DNA of 64,000 nt from Oceanobacillus limi. Lineage in GTDB: Bacteria; Bacillota; Bacilli; Bacillales; Amphibacillaceae. Under the pieces are notes generated by a model that saw only the letters and a program-made list of their open reading frames with translations, did not search any database and was not told the DNA's origin. The DNA lies in contig NZ_FOHE01000006.1 of NCBI RefSeq assembly GCF_900111445.1, forward strand, positions 124,001-188,000. The letters are read 5' to 3'. This document shows positions 26,334-33,867 of the stretch, one piece after another. The translations under genes and the position numbers were made by a program. Within the stretch, counting starts at the first letter, position 1, and each line of letters begins with the position of its first letter.

Positions 26334-27719
26334 TTAAATTAATCCCTTTGGTTCCATAGCTTTTTCAATTTCTGGAGTTAGCAAACCTTTTTGTTTAAGA
26401 ACTTCTTTTACCGTAATATTTTTTTCATCAGCTTCTTTTCCAATTTGAGAAGCTCGATCATACCCCATTATTGGACTCATGGCCGTAACAAGTGCAAGGC
26501 TGGAGTTCATCCAATGCTTGCATATTTCTTCATTTCCCTGTATGCCGCTGATGCATTTAGTAGTAAGTGTTGAAACGGCATTATACATGATTTCAATCGA
26601 TTCCATCATTGTATGGGCAATTAAAGGCATCATTACATTGATTTCTAATTGGCTAGCTGTTCCTGCGTTGGCAATAGCAGCTTCATAACCAATAACTTGA
26701 AGGCAAACCATATGGGTCATTTCTAAAATGGCCGGGTTTACTTTTCCAGGCATAATTGTCGATCCGGGCTGGACTGATGGAAGTGTTATTTCGGCCAAAC
26801 CTGTCCGAGGGCCGGAAGCGAGTAAGCGCAAATCACTCGTGATTTTTATGAGATGAATGGACAGTTCCTTCATTGTTGTCATAACACGGATTGGTGCACC
26901 GGTATTTTGCATAAACTCAAATATATTTTCTGGTTGACGAAAGGGAAGTTTTGTCATTCGATTCACTTCTTGAATGACTAGAGTCGGATAGTCAGGATGC
27001 GAGTTTACTTTTGTTCCGATCGCATTTCCACCTAAACCAATTTCATATAGTTTATCGGCCGATAATTTGAGTTGGTTGGTGACCGACCGAATTGTATTTG
27101 CATATCCTGCGAATTCCTGCCCTAACCTCATTGGAACAGCATCATGCAAATGGGTGCGACCTGTTTTTTCAATTGCCATAAATTCAATAGATTTTTTATC
27201 AAATTCCTGGTATAAATCTTCTAATGCAGGTAAAAGTTTGTCATTTATCTTTTCGATGGCAGCAATTTGCATGGATGCGTGAAAGGTATCGTTCGTTGAT
27301 TGGTTTTTATTAACATGGTCATTCGGGTGAATACGTCCATATCCTAAAGACGGGTCGATTAGCTCAGTTGCTCGATTAGCGATGACTTCATTTGCGTTCA
27401 TATTTTGTGAGGTTCCTGCACCTGCTTGATAAACGTCAACGACAAAATGATCATCCCATTTTCCGTGGATTACTTCCTCAGCGGCTTGCATAATGGCACT
27501 TCCAATTGATTTTGGTAATAACTCTAAATCCATGTTTGTTTTTGCAGCAGAAGCTTTCACAATACCTTGCGCTCGAATGATCGAACGTGGCATCCGTTTA
27601 CTACTAATTTGAAAATTTTCCACAGCCCGTTGTGTTTGGGCACCATAATATGCGTACTTTGGAACTTTAATGGTTCCTAGTGAATCTCTTTCCATACGAA
27701 AGTTTTCGGAAAGTGTCAT
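26334..27719 (-). CDS. Fumarase/aspartase superfamily lyase
   Basis: A 461-residue member of the class II fumarase / aspartase family. The signature loop is present as GSTIMPGKVNP (about residue 320), with the substrate-binding TGRTHLHDAVPMRLGQEF and HPNDHVNKNQSTND. Parts look like fumarase (YYGAQTQRAVENF) and others like aspartase (AGAGTS-NMNANEVIANR, LRLLASGPRTGLAEI, and TASQLEINVMMP). Both enzymes make or use fumarate, which serves anaerobic electron flow, in keeping with the adjacent nitrate genes. Substrate cannot be decided by eye; aspartate ammonia-lyase is slightly favoured. RBS AGGAGG. Probably cotranscribed with the NarK-PAS gene. Confidence 0.8.
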   Translation of the reverse strand: MTLSENFRMERDSLGTIKVPKYAYYGAQTQRAVENFQISSKRMPRSIIRAQGIVKASAAKTNMDLELLPKSIGSAIMQAAEEVIHGKWDDHFVVDVYQAGAGTSQNMNANEVIANRATELIDPSLGYGRIHPNDHVNKNQSTNDTFHASMQIAAIEKINDKLLPALEDLYQEFDKKSIEFMAIEKTGRTHLHDAVPMRLGQEFAGYANTIRSVTNQLKLSADKLYEIGLGGNAIGTKVNSHPDYPTLVIQEVNRMTKLPFRQPENIFEFMQNTGAPIRVMTTMKELSIHLIKITSDLRLLASGPRTGLAEITLPSVQPGSTIMPGKVNPAILEMTHMVCLQVIGYEAAIANAGTASQLEINVMMPLIAHTMMESIEIMYNAVSTLTTKCISGIQGNEEICKHWMNSSLALVTAMSPIMGYDRASQIGKEADEKNITVKEVLKQKGLLTPEIEKAMEPKGLI

Positions 27720-27850
27720 TTTCTCCTCCTAAATTGTGTAGATCTAATATTAGTGTTTCCTAAGTGGCTGGGAATAATCGGACAATATGGGCTGGGCTGA
27801 TTTGGTGGTAGTTTGTAGAGAGTTAGAAGGCATTAAATGGGAATGAGAAA

Positions 27851-28069
27851 TTATGTTCCAGTATCTTTTTGTAACGGACCAGCTGAGAGGATGTTATCTG
27901 TTCTAAACGTTCGGACCTTTTTTCGATAATAGCAAAATGCTACCACATGATCTTCCTTTAGTTCCACAACTCGAATAATTCGTTGCGTTATTTTTTGATT
28001 GCGATCCATATAGAAAATCATAATTTTCTTTTTGAGTTCTTTAGATTGCAAAAACCAATTATTCATCAT
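27851..28069 (-). CDS. Small WYL-like protein
   Basis: A 72-residue basic protein. The segment KIMIFYMDRNQKITQRIIRV, then a short strand and VRTFRTDNILSAGPL, resembles the C-terminal half of WYL domains, where R-x-F-R-x-D-x-I is common. Such stand-alone small proteins occur in Bacillaceae with no known role. Two ATG codons in a row give the start, with GGTGG upstream. It is a lone gene. Confidence 0.6.
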   Translation of the reverse strand: MMNNWFLQSKELKKKIMIFYMDRNQKITQRIIRVVELKEDHVVAFCYYRKKVRTFRTDNILSAGPLQKDTGT

Positions 28070-28139
28070 CTGACCACCCTGGATAGAATGTATGTTCTGT
28101 TTTTTATTATATTATCATGAGTATGTATCTAAATCAATA

Positions 28140-28403
28140 TTACGTTTCCTCTTCCTGTTCCTCTTTTTCCTCTTCGCTTTCTGCATCCTCTAAGTCAAGC
28201 CATGACAGCATTTCTCGGACTAGTGTATTTATTTTCTCGTCTACGGTTTCATCCCCGTATTTTTTCTTAGCAAACTCAATGTTCTCCATAACATCATCAG
28301 CAAATTTAATAATCGGTTCATCATCTTCTAAGTTATTAAATAAATCAAGAATGTCATCTAAAGCATTATCGAATTTTTTTCTTTCTAAGTCATTTGCTTT
28401 CAT
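28140..28403 (-). CDS. Acidic hypothetical protein
   Basis: An 87-residue protein beginning MKANDLERKKFDNALDDILD and ending in a run of glutamates. It is soluble and helical and is not recognised. ATG at 28403 is preceded by TTAGGTGA; GTG at 28412 and ATG at 28409 are alternatives. It could be the start of a two-gene unit with the small WYL-like gene 71 bases downstream. Confidence 0.55.
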   Translation of the reverse strand: MKANDLERKKFDNALDDILDLFNNLEDDEPIIKFADDVMENIEFAKKKYGDETVDEKINTLVREMLSWLDLEDAESEEEKEEQEEET

Positions 28404-28510
28404 TTCCATCACCTAATTTTAGAATGCCCAAAAGTAGGTGAAAATAAAGGTATAAACTAATTTTGGATGAAAAAGTAAAAATGGGAGAATCGAAAGAAAT
28501 TATCTAGCTA

Positions 28511-28681
28511 ATGAACATGACATGGGATAAGTTGTTACTTCTGCTTTGCCGAGGTAAACCTTATCAGGTCCTGAGCTTGGATGAGGAGCAAAAAGGATTT
28601 CCAGGTGTTCCAGTCGAAATAGATATAAAGAACCAAGGTGCCAGGCACCCGTCGAAATTCGACGAGTGCCTGGCACCTTAA
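28511..28681 (+). CDS. Small open frame ending inside a palindromic repeat
   Basis: A 56-residue frame, MNMTWDKLLLLCRGKPYQVL and onward, whose last 14 residues (GARHPSKFDECLAP) are encoded by the palindromic repeat at 28637. No good RBS is seen. The non-repeat part may be a remnant of a gene cut short by the repeat, or may not be translated at all. Confidence 0.3.
   Translation: MNMTWDKLLLLLCRGKPYQVLSLDEEQKGFPGVPVEIDIKNQGARHPSKFDECLAP
28637..28677. repeat. Palindromic repeat, full copy 4
   Basis: A full copy with arms GGTGCCAGGCACCCGTCG and CGACGAGTGCCTGGCACC, 12 bases before the DUF6438 gene. Unlike most copies it sits upstream of a gene. Confidence 0.9.
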
Positions 28682-28689
28682 AAGGGGGA

Positions 28690-29277
28690 ATGGAATTGTT
28701 TAAGAAGATTTATTTGGAACGTTCTGGTTGTTACGGGGCATGTCCTATTTATTCGGTTGAAGTTAATCGAGATGGAAGGCTTAAATGGATTGGTGAAATG
28801 TTTGTGTCCTATGTGGGTGAAACTTCTTATCAAGTTTCTAATAAGAAATTACAAAAGCTAGAAAGGTTATTGAAGGAATTCGATTATCGTAATTATAAAA
28901 AGGAGTGTGGAGGATTATTTGCAACCGACCAATCAAACTGTATTACCAGAGTAGAATTTGTAGATGGTTTTGTTAAGGAAATTGATCATTATTTAGGAGA
29001 GATGGATGAAACTCCAAACGATGCCAAATACTCGATGAAAAATCTAGAGAAATTTGAGCAAAAGCTAGAAAGCATTATGGGGGTTCGTCAATTGGTAAGA
29101 CAGACACTATATTTGTATCATTTATTTGCTGTAAAAGATGGATTGGAAGCGATTGTATCCGCTCCGAATCAGAAGTCAGCAAAGCGTTTAATAGATGGGA
29201 AACAGACTTTCGAAATAAAGAAAATCGGTAAGGATACTACAGAAGCATTACATCCATATGTAGTTTTGAAAAAGTGA
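28690..29277 (+). CDS. DUF6438 domain protein
   Basis: A 195-residue protein with the DUF6438 pattern: KKIYLERSGCYGACPIYSVE then GRLKWIGEMFVSYVGETSY, including the two conserved cysteines of CYGACP. A third and a fourth cysteine follow in KKECGGLF and QSNCITR. The C-terminal 70 residues are a separate helical and basic piece. Function of the family is unknown. The start may be ATG 28690 or TTG 28696; GGGGG at 28684 fits the TTG better. The frame stays open into the repeat upstream. Confidence 0.7.
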   Translation: MELFKKIYLERSGCYGACPIYSVEVNRDGRLKWIGEMFVSYVGETSYQVSNKKLQKLERLLKEFDYRNYKKECGGLFATDQSNCITRVEFVDGFVKEIDHYLGEMDETPNDAKYSMKNLEKFEQKLESIMGVRQLVRQTLYLYHLFAVKDGLEAIVSAPNQKSAKRLIDGKQTFEIKKIGKDTTEALHPYVVLKK

Positions 29278-29351
29278 CGTCGTTATGAATTTGGGTGGTT
29301 TGTAAGTATTATAAATGGGAGAAAGTACATGGAAGAAAATAGGAATGCGTT

Positions 29352-29603
29352 TTAGTACCAATTGGATAAGTACGATAGGAATGACTTGCAATTTTTAACA
29401 AATAAATCAATAAAAAAAGAATCGTTTTCCCATTTTTGAGGATGACGATTCTTGTGTTTTGTACGGTATAAATGATCTTTTTTATTTTTTGTTTTTCTAG
29501 TGCGTAAGTCTAGCTTTGCATACGGACTTCGATTGATTTCGGGAGTTAATCTACCCTCTCGAATTAATTTTCTACGCTTTTTGTGCGCCTCGGATCTTCC
29601 CAT
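29352..29603 (-). CDS. Small basic protein (DDSFFI-type family) with extended C-terminus
   Basis: An 83-residue very basic protein beginning MGRSEAHKKRRKLIREGRLT, a short family common in Bacillaceae and normally ending soon after a DSFFI-like motif. Here that motif (NDSFFI, about residue 65) is followed by 18 extra residues, DLFVKNCKSF and onward. The codons around the motif also form a rho-independent terminator (AAGAATCG pairs with CGATTCTT, then TTTTTT), so translation would run through the terminator. RBS TTAGGAGAG. The function is unknown. Confidence 0.65.
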   Translation of the reverse strand: MGRSEAHKKRRKLIREGRLTPEINRSPYAKLDLRTRKTKNKKDHLYRTKHKNRHPQKWENDSFFIDLFVKNCKSFLSYLSNWY

Positions 29604-29658
29604 TCTATTCACTCTCCTAAAATATATTTCTTCTACAGTATACAATATCGTACAAAAA

Positions 29659-29699
29659 GGTGCCAGGCACCTGTCGAAAGTCGACAAGTGCCTGGCACC
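29659..29699. repeat. Palindromic repeat, full copy 5
   Basis: A full copy 9 bases after the potassium channel stop. On the minus strand it is followed by TTTTTG, so it can act as the channel gene's terminator. Confidence 0.9.
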
Positions 29700-29707
29700 T
29701 CATTAAT

Positions 29708-30721
29708 TTAGCCTTCGATTTTTTCGTATGTTTCTTTGTCGCAAATGATGTAGAGTTCAGCGTCGGTTGGAATTTTCTCTTCTAATCTTCTATTGATGTC
29801 TAAACGATCTCCATCGGCAATTAGCGTTGCCCCTTTTTCTAATAAATCATTAAATGCTTCTTTATATGTTGTCCAGTTTTTGTTTTTGACTTTAAAGAGG
29901 TCATCGCCATGCTGTCTACTAATTAGTTGCGAATATACTTTGCTCACTCCTTGATACATGGCAGACCGAACAGCTAAGCTAGAAATTGTTTCTTGAGATA
30001 AAATGAATTCATCTACATTGACGTGTGAAAAATTCGAAATGTGATCTTCGTTTAATATTTCAACTGTTGTATGTACAGCGGGTGCTAATCGCTCAACGAC
30101 AATTGCAACTGTTAACGTTTTTGCATCACGTAGGGAAGGTTCTTGGATCGTGTCATCAGAAAAAATAATTACTGATTTCGCCATAGAGATATTTGCTTTT
30201 TCAAATGTCTGCTCTTCAGTTGAGTTGCCTTGGATATAATGAACACGATTATTGGAAACATCCACCGGAGATTTAGGTAAAGAGTCGATGAGTACTATTT
30301 CAACTGTTTGATTTGATTTTAAAAGCTCTGTAATTGCTGATTCTGATTTCTTTCCCCAACCAATAATAATGATATGATTCTCATTTGTGTAGTTCATTTT
30401 TCCTTCCTCCCTTTTTCTCCTAAAGATTGTAAAGACATCAATGATTTTTCCGATGATGATACCTAATAAGCCAATTCCAACTAAATACATGATGATTGAA
30501 AATAACTTTCCAGCCATTGTTATTGGTGAATAATCTCCGTAACCTACTGTCGTAAAGGTTGTCATAACAAAATAAAATGAATTCAATAGGCTCTCAAAGT
30601 TATCCGGCTCTAGAAAATAAATAATAAATGTACTTAGAATCGTAAAAAGTGCTGTGGAGATAAATAATGTTAAATTTCTCATTCGAATCAAATTTAATCC
30701 TAGTTTTAAAAAGAAATGCAA
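29708..30721 (-). CDS. Potassium channel with RCK domain (YugO/MthK type)
   Basis: A 337-residue channel subunit. Two membrane spans (about residues 17-36 and 72-97) flank the pore helix and selectivity filter TVGYGD. An RCK/TrkA-N domain follows, with the Rossmann pattern HIIIIGWGKKSESA and a C-terminal TrkA-C-like part. In Bacillus, YugO carries K+ efflux involved in electrical signalling of biofilms; equivalence is inferred. The start is TTG at 30721 with GGGGGA upstream; TTG 30736 is possible but overlaps that RBS. A strong internal RBS precedes an in-frame ATG at 30397, discussed as a separate feature. Confidence 0.88.
   Translation of the reverse strand: MHFFLKLGLNLIRMRNLTLFISTALFTILSTFIIYFLEPDNFESLLNSFYFVMTTFTTVGYGDYSPITMAGKLFSIIMYLVGIGLLGIIIGKIIDVFTIFRRKREEGKMNYTNENHIIIIGWGKKSESAITELLKSNQTVEIVLIDSLPKSPVDVSNNRVHYIQGNSTEEQTFEKANISMAKSVIIFSDDTIQEPSLRDAKTLTVAIVVERLAPAVHTTVEILNEDHISNFSHVNVDEFILSQETISSLAVRSAMYQGVSKVYSQLISRQHGDDLFKVKNKNWTTYKEAFNDLLEKGATLIADGDRLDINRRLEEKIPTDAELYIICDKETYEKIEG
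30395..30411 (-). promoter_or_regulatory. Internal ribosome binding site for a free RCK domain
   Basis: Reading the minus strand, GGGAGGAAGG (30402-30411) is placed 4 to 9 bases before an in-frame ATG at 30397. Translation from there would give a soluble RCK domain of 229 residues beginning MNYTNENHIIIIGWG. In archaeal MthK an internal start at the equivalent place makes free RCK subunits that complete the gating ring, so this is likely functional. Confidence 0.65.
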
Positions 30722-30925
30722 TCGTATTTCCCCCAATCTCTATCCATGAATATGTAAAACCTATTTCATTTTAACATAATATTTCCACTATAATCGTTGT
30801 TTTTGAGAGAAATGTTCGGTCTGTAGTTGGAGTTTCTCAACAATAAAAGAAGAAGGGTTTTTTTTATTGTCAAAGTTCAGTCGGGCCGAAGACAATATTG
30901 AATGGAAAGGGTTAGTTAGAAAAAA

Positions 30926-30966
30926 GGTGCCAGGCACTTGTCGAAATCCGACAAGTGCCTGGCACC
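30926..30966. repeat. Palindromic repeat, full copy 6
   Basis: A full copy 8 bases after the stop of a small minus-strand gene. It has T-runs on both sides (TTTTCTG on plus, TTTTTTC on minus), so it fits a bidirectional terminator. Confidence 0.9.
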
Positions 30967-30973
30967 TTTTCTG

Positions 30974-31156
30974 TTATTTCAGTTTATCCATTTGGGGGTC
31001 TTTTTTTAATTTGACGTTGTATGGGTTTTTATTTTTGGGATCCTCTTTTGTATCTACTTGTAGTCCCATTTGTTTTCCTAATGGGTCGTTTATTATACTT
31101 TCCTGAATCCCGTCAAAGTGCTGTTCTGATTCCTTGTAATCTTGATTGTTATTCAC
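30974..31156 (-). CDS. Small hydrophilic protein
   Basis: A 60-residue hydrophilic protein starting with GTG, read as MNNNQDYKESEQHFDGIQES, rich in N, D, K and Q, with no cysteine or membrane span. RBS GGAGGTG lies 6 bases upstream. Its size and composition recall small spore proteins, but it lacks the alpha/beta SASP signature, and no family was recognised. Confidence 0.55.
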   Translation of the reverse strand: MNNNQDYKESEQHFDGIQESIINDPLGKQMGLQVDTKEDPKNKNPYNVKLKKDPQMDKLK

Positions 31157-31469
31157 TTTTTCACCTCCTACTCCTATGTTGCAACGGATATGGGGAGAAA
31201 ATGTATACATGATTTATGTAATTTTATGAAAATAACTAATTTAGCTAGTAATTTATGCTAAAATTAATAGGATACATTAATTGGAAATGAAATTTAAATA
31301 TAAGTATGGATAAAATGAGTCACTGTCGGCTTGTTATTTTCTTATGCTAGATAATCAGTTGGAAATCAATCGTATAAACTATATTGATATTGCTCCTCTT
31401 TTTAGGAGATCTTACAAACTACATATTCAATTGAACCTGTGCAAAAGTCATCAAATAGGGGGAAGCATT

Positions 31470-32012
31470 ATGATTGAATTACAATACTTTACTCGATCTG
31501 ATTTTAACCAACTTATACATTGGGTTAATTCGCCAGATCTATTACTGCAATGGGCTGGATCTAGCTTTACATGGCCATTGGATATCAATCAGTTAGAAAA
31601 ATATATAAAAGATGCAAATGCTAAAAACACAAAAAGTTTGGTGTATAAAGTCGTGCTTAAAGAGACAGGCGATGCTATCGGCCATATTTCAATGACTGGA
31701 ATTGATTTAAAAAATTGTTCCGCAAGAATAGGTAGAGTTTTAATCGGTGATAAAAATATTAGAGGAAACGGAATCGGTCAATTAATGATGAAAGAAATAT
31801 TAGAAATTGCTTTTGCAGAGCTTGGTTTACATAGGGTTAGTCTAGGTGTATTTGAGTTTAATAGATCTGCTATTTCTTGCTATGAAAAGGTAGGCTTCAA
31901 AAAAGAAGGGGTTCTAAGAGATTACTTGAAGGTTGATGATGATGAATATTGGGACTTAAGGGAAATGAGCATATTGGAACGGGAATGGTTAGATACGTTC
32001 CGTTTGAATTAG
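31470..32012 (+). CDS. GNAT N-acetyltransferase (RimJ-like)
   Basis: A 180-residue acetyltransferase. The acetyl-CoA loop is seen in RVLIGDKNIRGNGIGQLMM, and the C-terminal GVFEFNRSAISCYEKVGFKKEG is the typical GNAT motif B ending. It matches the Acetyltransf_3 group, which acetylates ribosomal or small-molecule amines. ATG at 31470 has TAGGGGGAA upstream; a longer frame from 31344 lacks an RBS. Lone gene. Confidence 0.88.
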   Translation: MIELQYFTRSDFNQLIHWVNSPDLLLQWAGSSFTWPLDINQLEKYIKDANAKNTKSLVYKVVLKETGDAIGHISMTGIDLKNCSARIGRVLIGDKNIRGNGIGQLMMKEILEIAFAELGLHRVSLGVFEFNRSAISCYEKVGFKKEGVLRDYLKVDDDEYWDLREMSILEREWLDTFRLN

Positions 32013-32086
32013 TGAGTTTGTTAAGTGTAGTATCATTCCCATTTTAATTAAAACACAAGGAATGACAGGATTCCAAAAATATGCGA

Positions 32087-32104
32087 TACTTACCTAGGTA
32101 AGTA
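32087..32104. promoter_or_regulatory. MarR operator palindrome
   Basis: TACTTACCTAGGTAAGTA, an 18-bp perfect palindrome, ends 22 bases before the marR-type start codon. MarR repressors bind such sites at their own promoters, so autoregulation of the marR-MFS pair is expected. Confidence 0.8.
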
Positions 32105-32126
32105 ATTATGTATTGGGGGTTTCAAT

Positions 32127-32528
32127 TTGTCTGATCAGGATTTCTTTCATTTATTAAATCAGAAGGTTCGTTTCATTAACAAGCAGTTGAATGATTGTCT
32201 AAGTCAGTATGGACTATATAAATCACAATGGTCTGTACTTTTTTTATTGAATAAAGAAGGTGCCATGACTCAAACCGAGATCACCCACTATTTTCATGTA
32301 GAAGCACCAACGGTTACACGGACATTGAAAAGAATGGAAGCAAACAACTGGGTTAAGCGAGTCCAAGGAAACGATAAGCGTGAACGGCTCATCGATTTAA
32401 CAGAAATGGCAAAGCAAAGATATGGAGAGATAGAAAAAGCAATTTCTGAGCAAGAACGAAAAATGGTCGCTAACCTATCCAATACAGAAAAACAAAAGCT
32501 TTATAATCTATTACAGAAGTTAGGGTGA
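32127..32528 (+). CDS. MarR family transcriptional regulator
   Basis: A 133-residue winged-helix repressor. The helix-turn-helix and wing appear in MTQTEITHYFHVEAPTVTRT and MEANNWVKRVQGNDKRERLI, with the basic wing DKRERL typical of MarR. TTG start with GGGGGT 6 bases upstream. An 18-bp palindrome just before it is the likely operator. It lies 18 bases before a drug-efflux type MFS gene and probably controls it in response to a toxic ligand. Confidence 0.92.
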   Translation: MSDQDFFHLLNQKVRFINKQLNDCLSQYGLYKSQWSVLFLLNKEGAMTQTEITHYFHVEAPTVTRTLKRMEANNWVKRVQGNDKRERLIDLTEMAKQRYGEIEKAISEQERKMVANLSNTEKQKLYNLLQKLG

Positions 32529-32546
32529 GAGGAGAGCAATAACATC

Positions 32547-33731
32547 ATGAATAAACAACGGCGTCCGATTTGGACAAAAAGTTTTATAAACATTTCATTA
32601 ACCAACTTTATCGTTTTTGTTGCGTTTTATACATTATTAACGACTTTACCTATTTATGTGATCCAGGAACTAGATGGAACCGAGGCCCAAGCTGGCTTAG
32701 TAGTCACAAGCATGTTAATTGCTGCAATCATAATCCGTCCATTTTCCGGTAGTATATTAGATAAATTAGGGAAAGGAAAAGGACTGATATGGTCAGTTGC
32801 TGCATTTACCGTGACCATGTTGCTATATATGGGAGTAGATAGTTTTATAACCTTAATGATTACAAGATTTATTCATGGTTTATCATTTGGAGTGTTAACA
32901 ACCGCAACGAGTGCAATTGCAGCTGATGTTGTTCCAGAGGAGAGAAGGGGGGAGGGGTTAGGGTACTTCGCTATGTCCATGAATATCGCTATGGTAATTG
33001 GCCCATTCCTAGGACTTACGCTTCTACAATTTTTATCATTTCACTTCTTATTTATCATTTTGAGTTTTATTATGATTGTCGGATTTATATGTTCCTTTTT
33101 CGTAAACGCTCCAGAGCATGTTCAAAATACACTTAGTAAAGTGAAGCACAAATTATCCATCCATGATTTGGTAGAAGTAAAAGCATTTCCAATTGCAATG
33201 ATTAGTAGTTTAGTAGGAATAGCTTACGCCAGTATTTTATCTTACATCAGTGTTTATGCTGGGGAGATAGGTCTTTCTCATGTTGCTAGTTATTTCTTTG
33301 TGGTATTTGCACTGGTAATGATCCTTTCTCGTCCATCGCTTGGCCAGTTATTCGATCTCAAGGGGCCAAAATACGTGATTATACCTTGCTTAATCATATT
33401 TAGTCTCGGTTTATTTGTCCTTAGCAATGCAACTTCTGCTTGGATGTTCCTGCTCGCTGCGGCTATTATTGGGTTAGGTAGTGGTTCTTTATTACCAAGT
33501 TTTCAAACAATGTGCATTCAAGCTGCCGAAAGAAATCGAAGCGGACACGCAACAGCAACGTTCTTTATTTTTTGGGATATAGGCATTGCATTTGGAGCAT
33601 ATATTTTGGGGACCATTGTAACGCTATTTAATTTTCAAATATTGTATATGATCTGTGCCGCATTCGTAATTTTAATATTAGGATTATTCATTCTGCATCA
33701 AAGACTAACTAGAAAATTGGCTTCGCGGTAA
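32547..33731 (+). CDS. MFS efflux transporter
   Basis: A 394-residue, 12-span transporter of the major facilitator superfamily. Motif A is visible as RPFSGSILDKLGKGKGLIW, and motif C-like sequence in AMSMNIAMVIGPFLGLTLL marks a drug:H+ antiporter. It resembles the Bacillus YfkF/YwoG-type exporters. Substrate unknown. Probably cotranscribed with the marR gene, so it is likely induced by a compound sensed by MarR. A palindromic repeat 6 bases after the stop has a T-run and can end the transcript. Confidence 0.9.
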   Translation: MNKQRRPIWTKSFINISLTNFIVFVAFYTLLTTLPIYVIQELDGTEAQAGLVVTSMLIAAIIIRPFSGSILDKLGKGKGLIWSVAAFTVTMLLYMGVDSFITLMITRFIHGLSFGVLTTATSAIAADVVPEERRGEGLGYFAMSMNIAMVIGPFLGLTLLQFLSFHFLFIILSFIMIVGFICSFFVNAPEHVQNTLSKVKHKLSIHDLVEVKAFPIAMISSLVGIAYASILSYISVYAGEIGLSHVASYFFVVFALVMILSRPSLGQLFDLKGPKYVIIPCLIIFSLGLFVLSNATSAWMFLLAAAIIGLGSGSLLPSFQTMCIQAAERNRSGHATATFFIFWDIGIAFGAYILGTIVTLFNFQILYMICAAFVILILGLFILHQRLTRKLASR

Positions 33732-33737
33732 TTTAAT

Positions 33738-33778
33738 GGCGCCAGGCACTTGTCAATATTTGACAAGTGCCTGGCACC
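33738..33778. repeat. Palindromic repeat, full copy 7
   Basis: A copy with one changed base in the first arm (GGCGCC for GGTGCC) and central ATATT. ATTTTTAAT follows, so it can be the terminator of the MFS gene. Confidence 0.9.
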
Positions 33779-33795
33779 ATTTTTAATAAAAAGAT

Positions 33796-33809
33796 TGCAA
33801 ACGATTTCA
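33796..33809 (+). promoter_or_regulatory. cre site for CcpA
   Basis: TGCAAACGATTTCA matches the Bacillus cre consensus TGNAARCGNWWWCA at all 14 positions. It lies just upstream of the -10 of the LacI-type gene, so carbon catabolite repression of this regulator locus is expected. Confidence 0.75.
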
Positions 33810-33820
33810 GTTTGTGCTAC

Positions 33821-33826
33821 TATAAT
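33821..33826 (+). promoter_or_regulatory. -10 element of the LacI-type gene
   Basis: TATAAT preceded by TGCTAC. No -35 at the usual distance; TTGCAA at 33795 is 20 bases away. The operator at 33830 lies just downstream, over the expected transcription start. Confidence 0.6.
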
Positions 33827-33829
33827 TTA

Positions 33830-33843
33830 CGTAAACGTTTACG
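33830..33843. promoter_or_regulatory. LacI-family operator 1
   Basis: CGTAAACGTTTACG, a 14-bp perfect palindrome shared with the larger site at 34893. It lies between the -10 and the start codon of the regulator gene, so the regulator likely represses itself. Confidence 0.85.
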
Positions 33844-33867
33844 CTTTCTTTCAAAGGGGCATATGAA

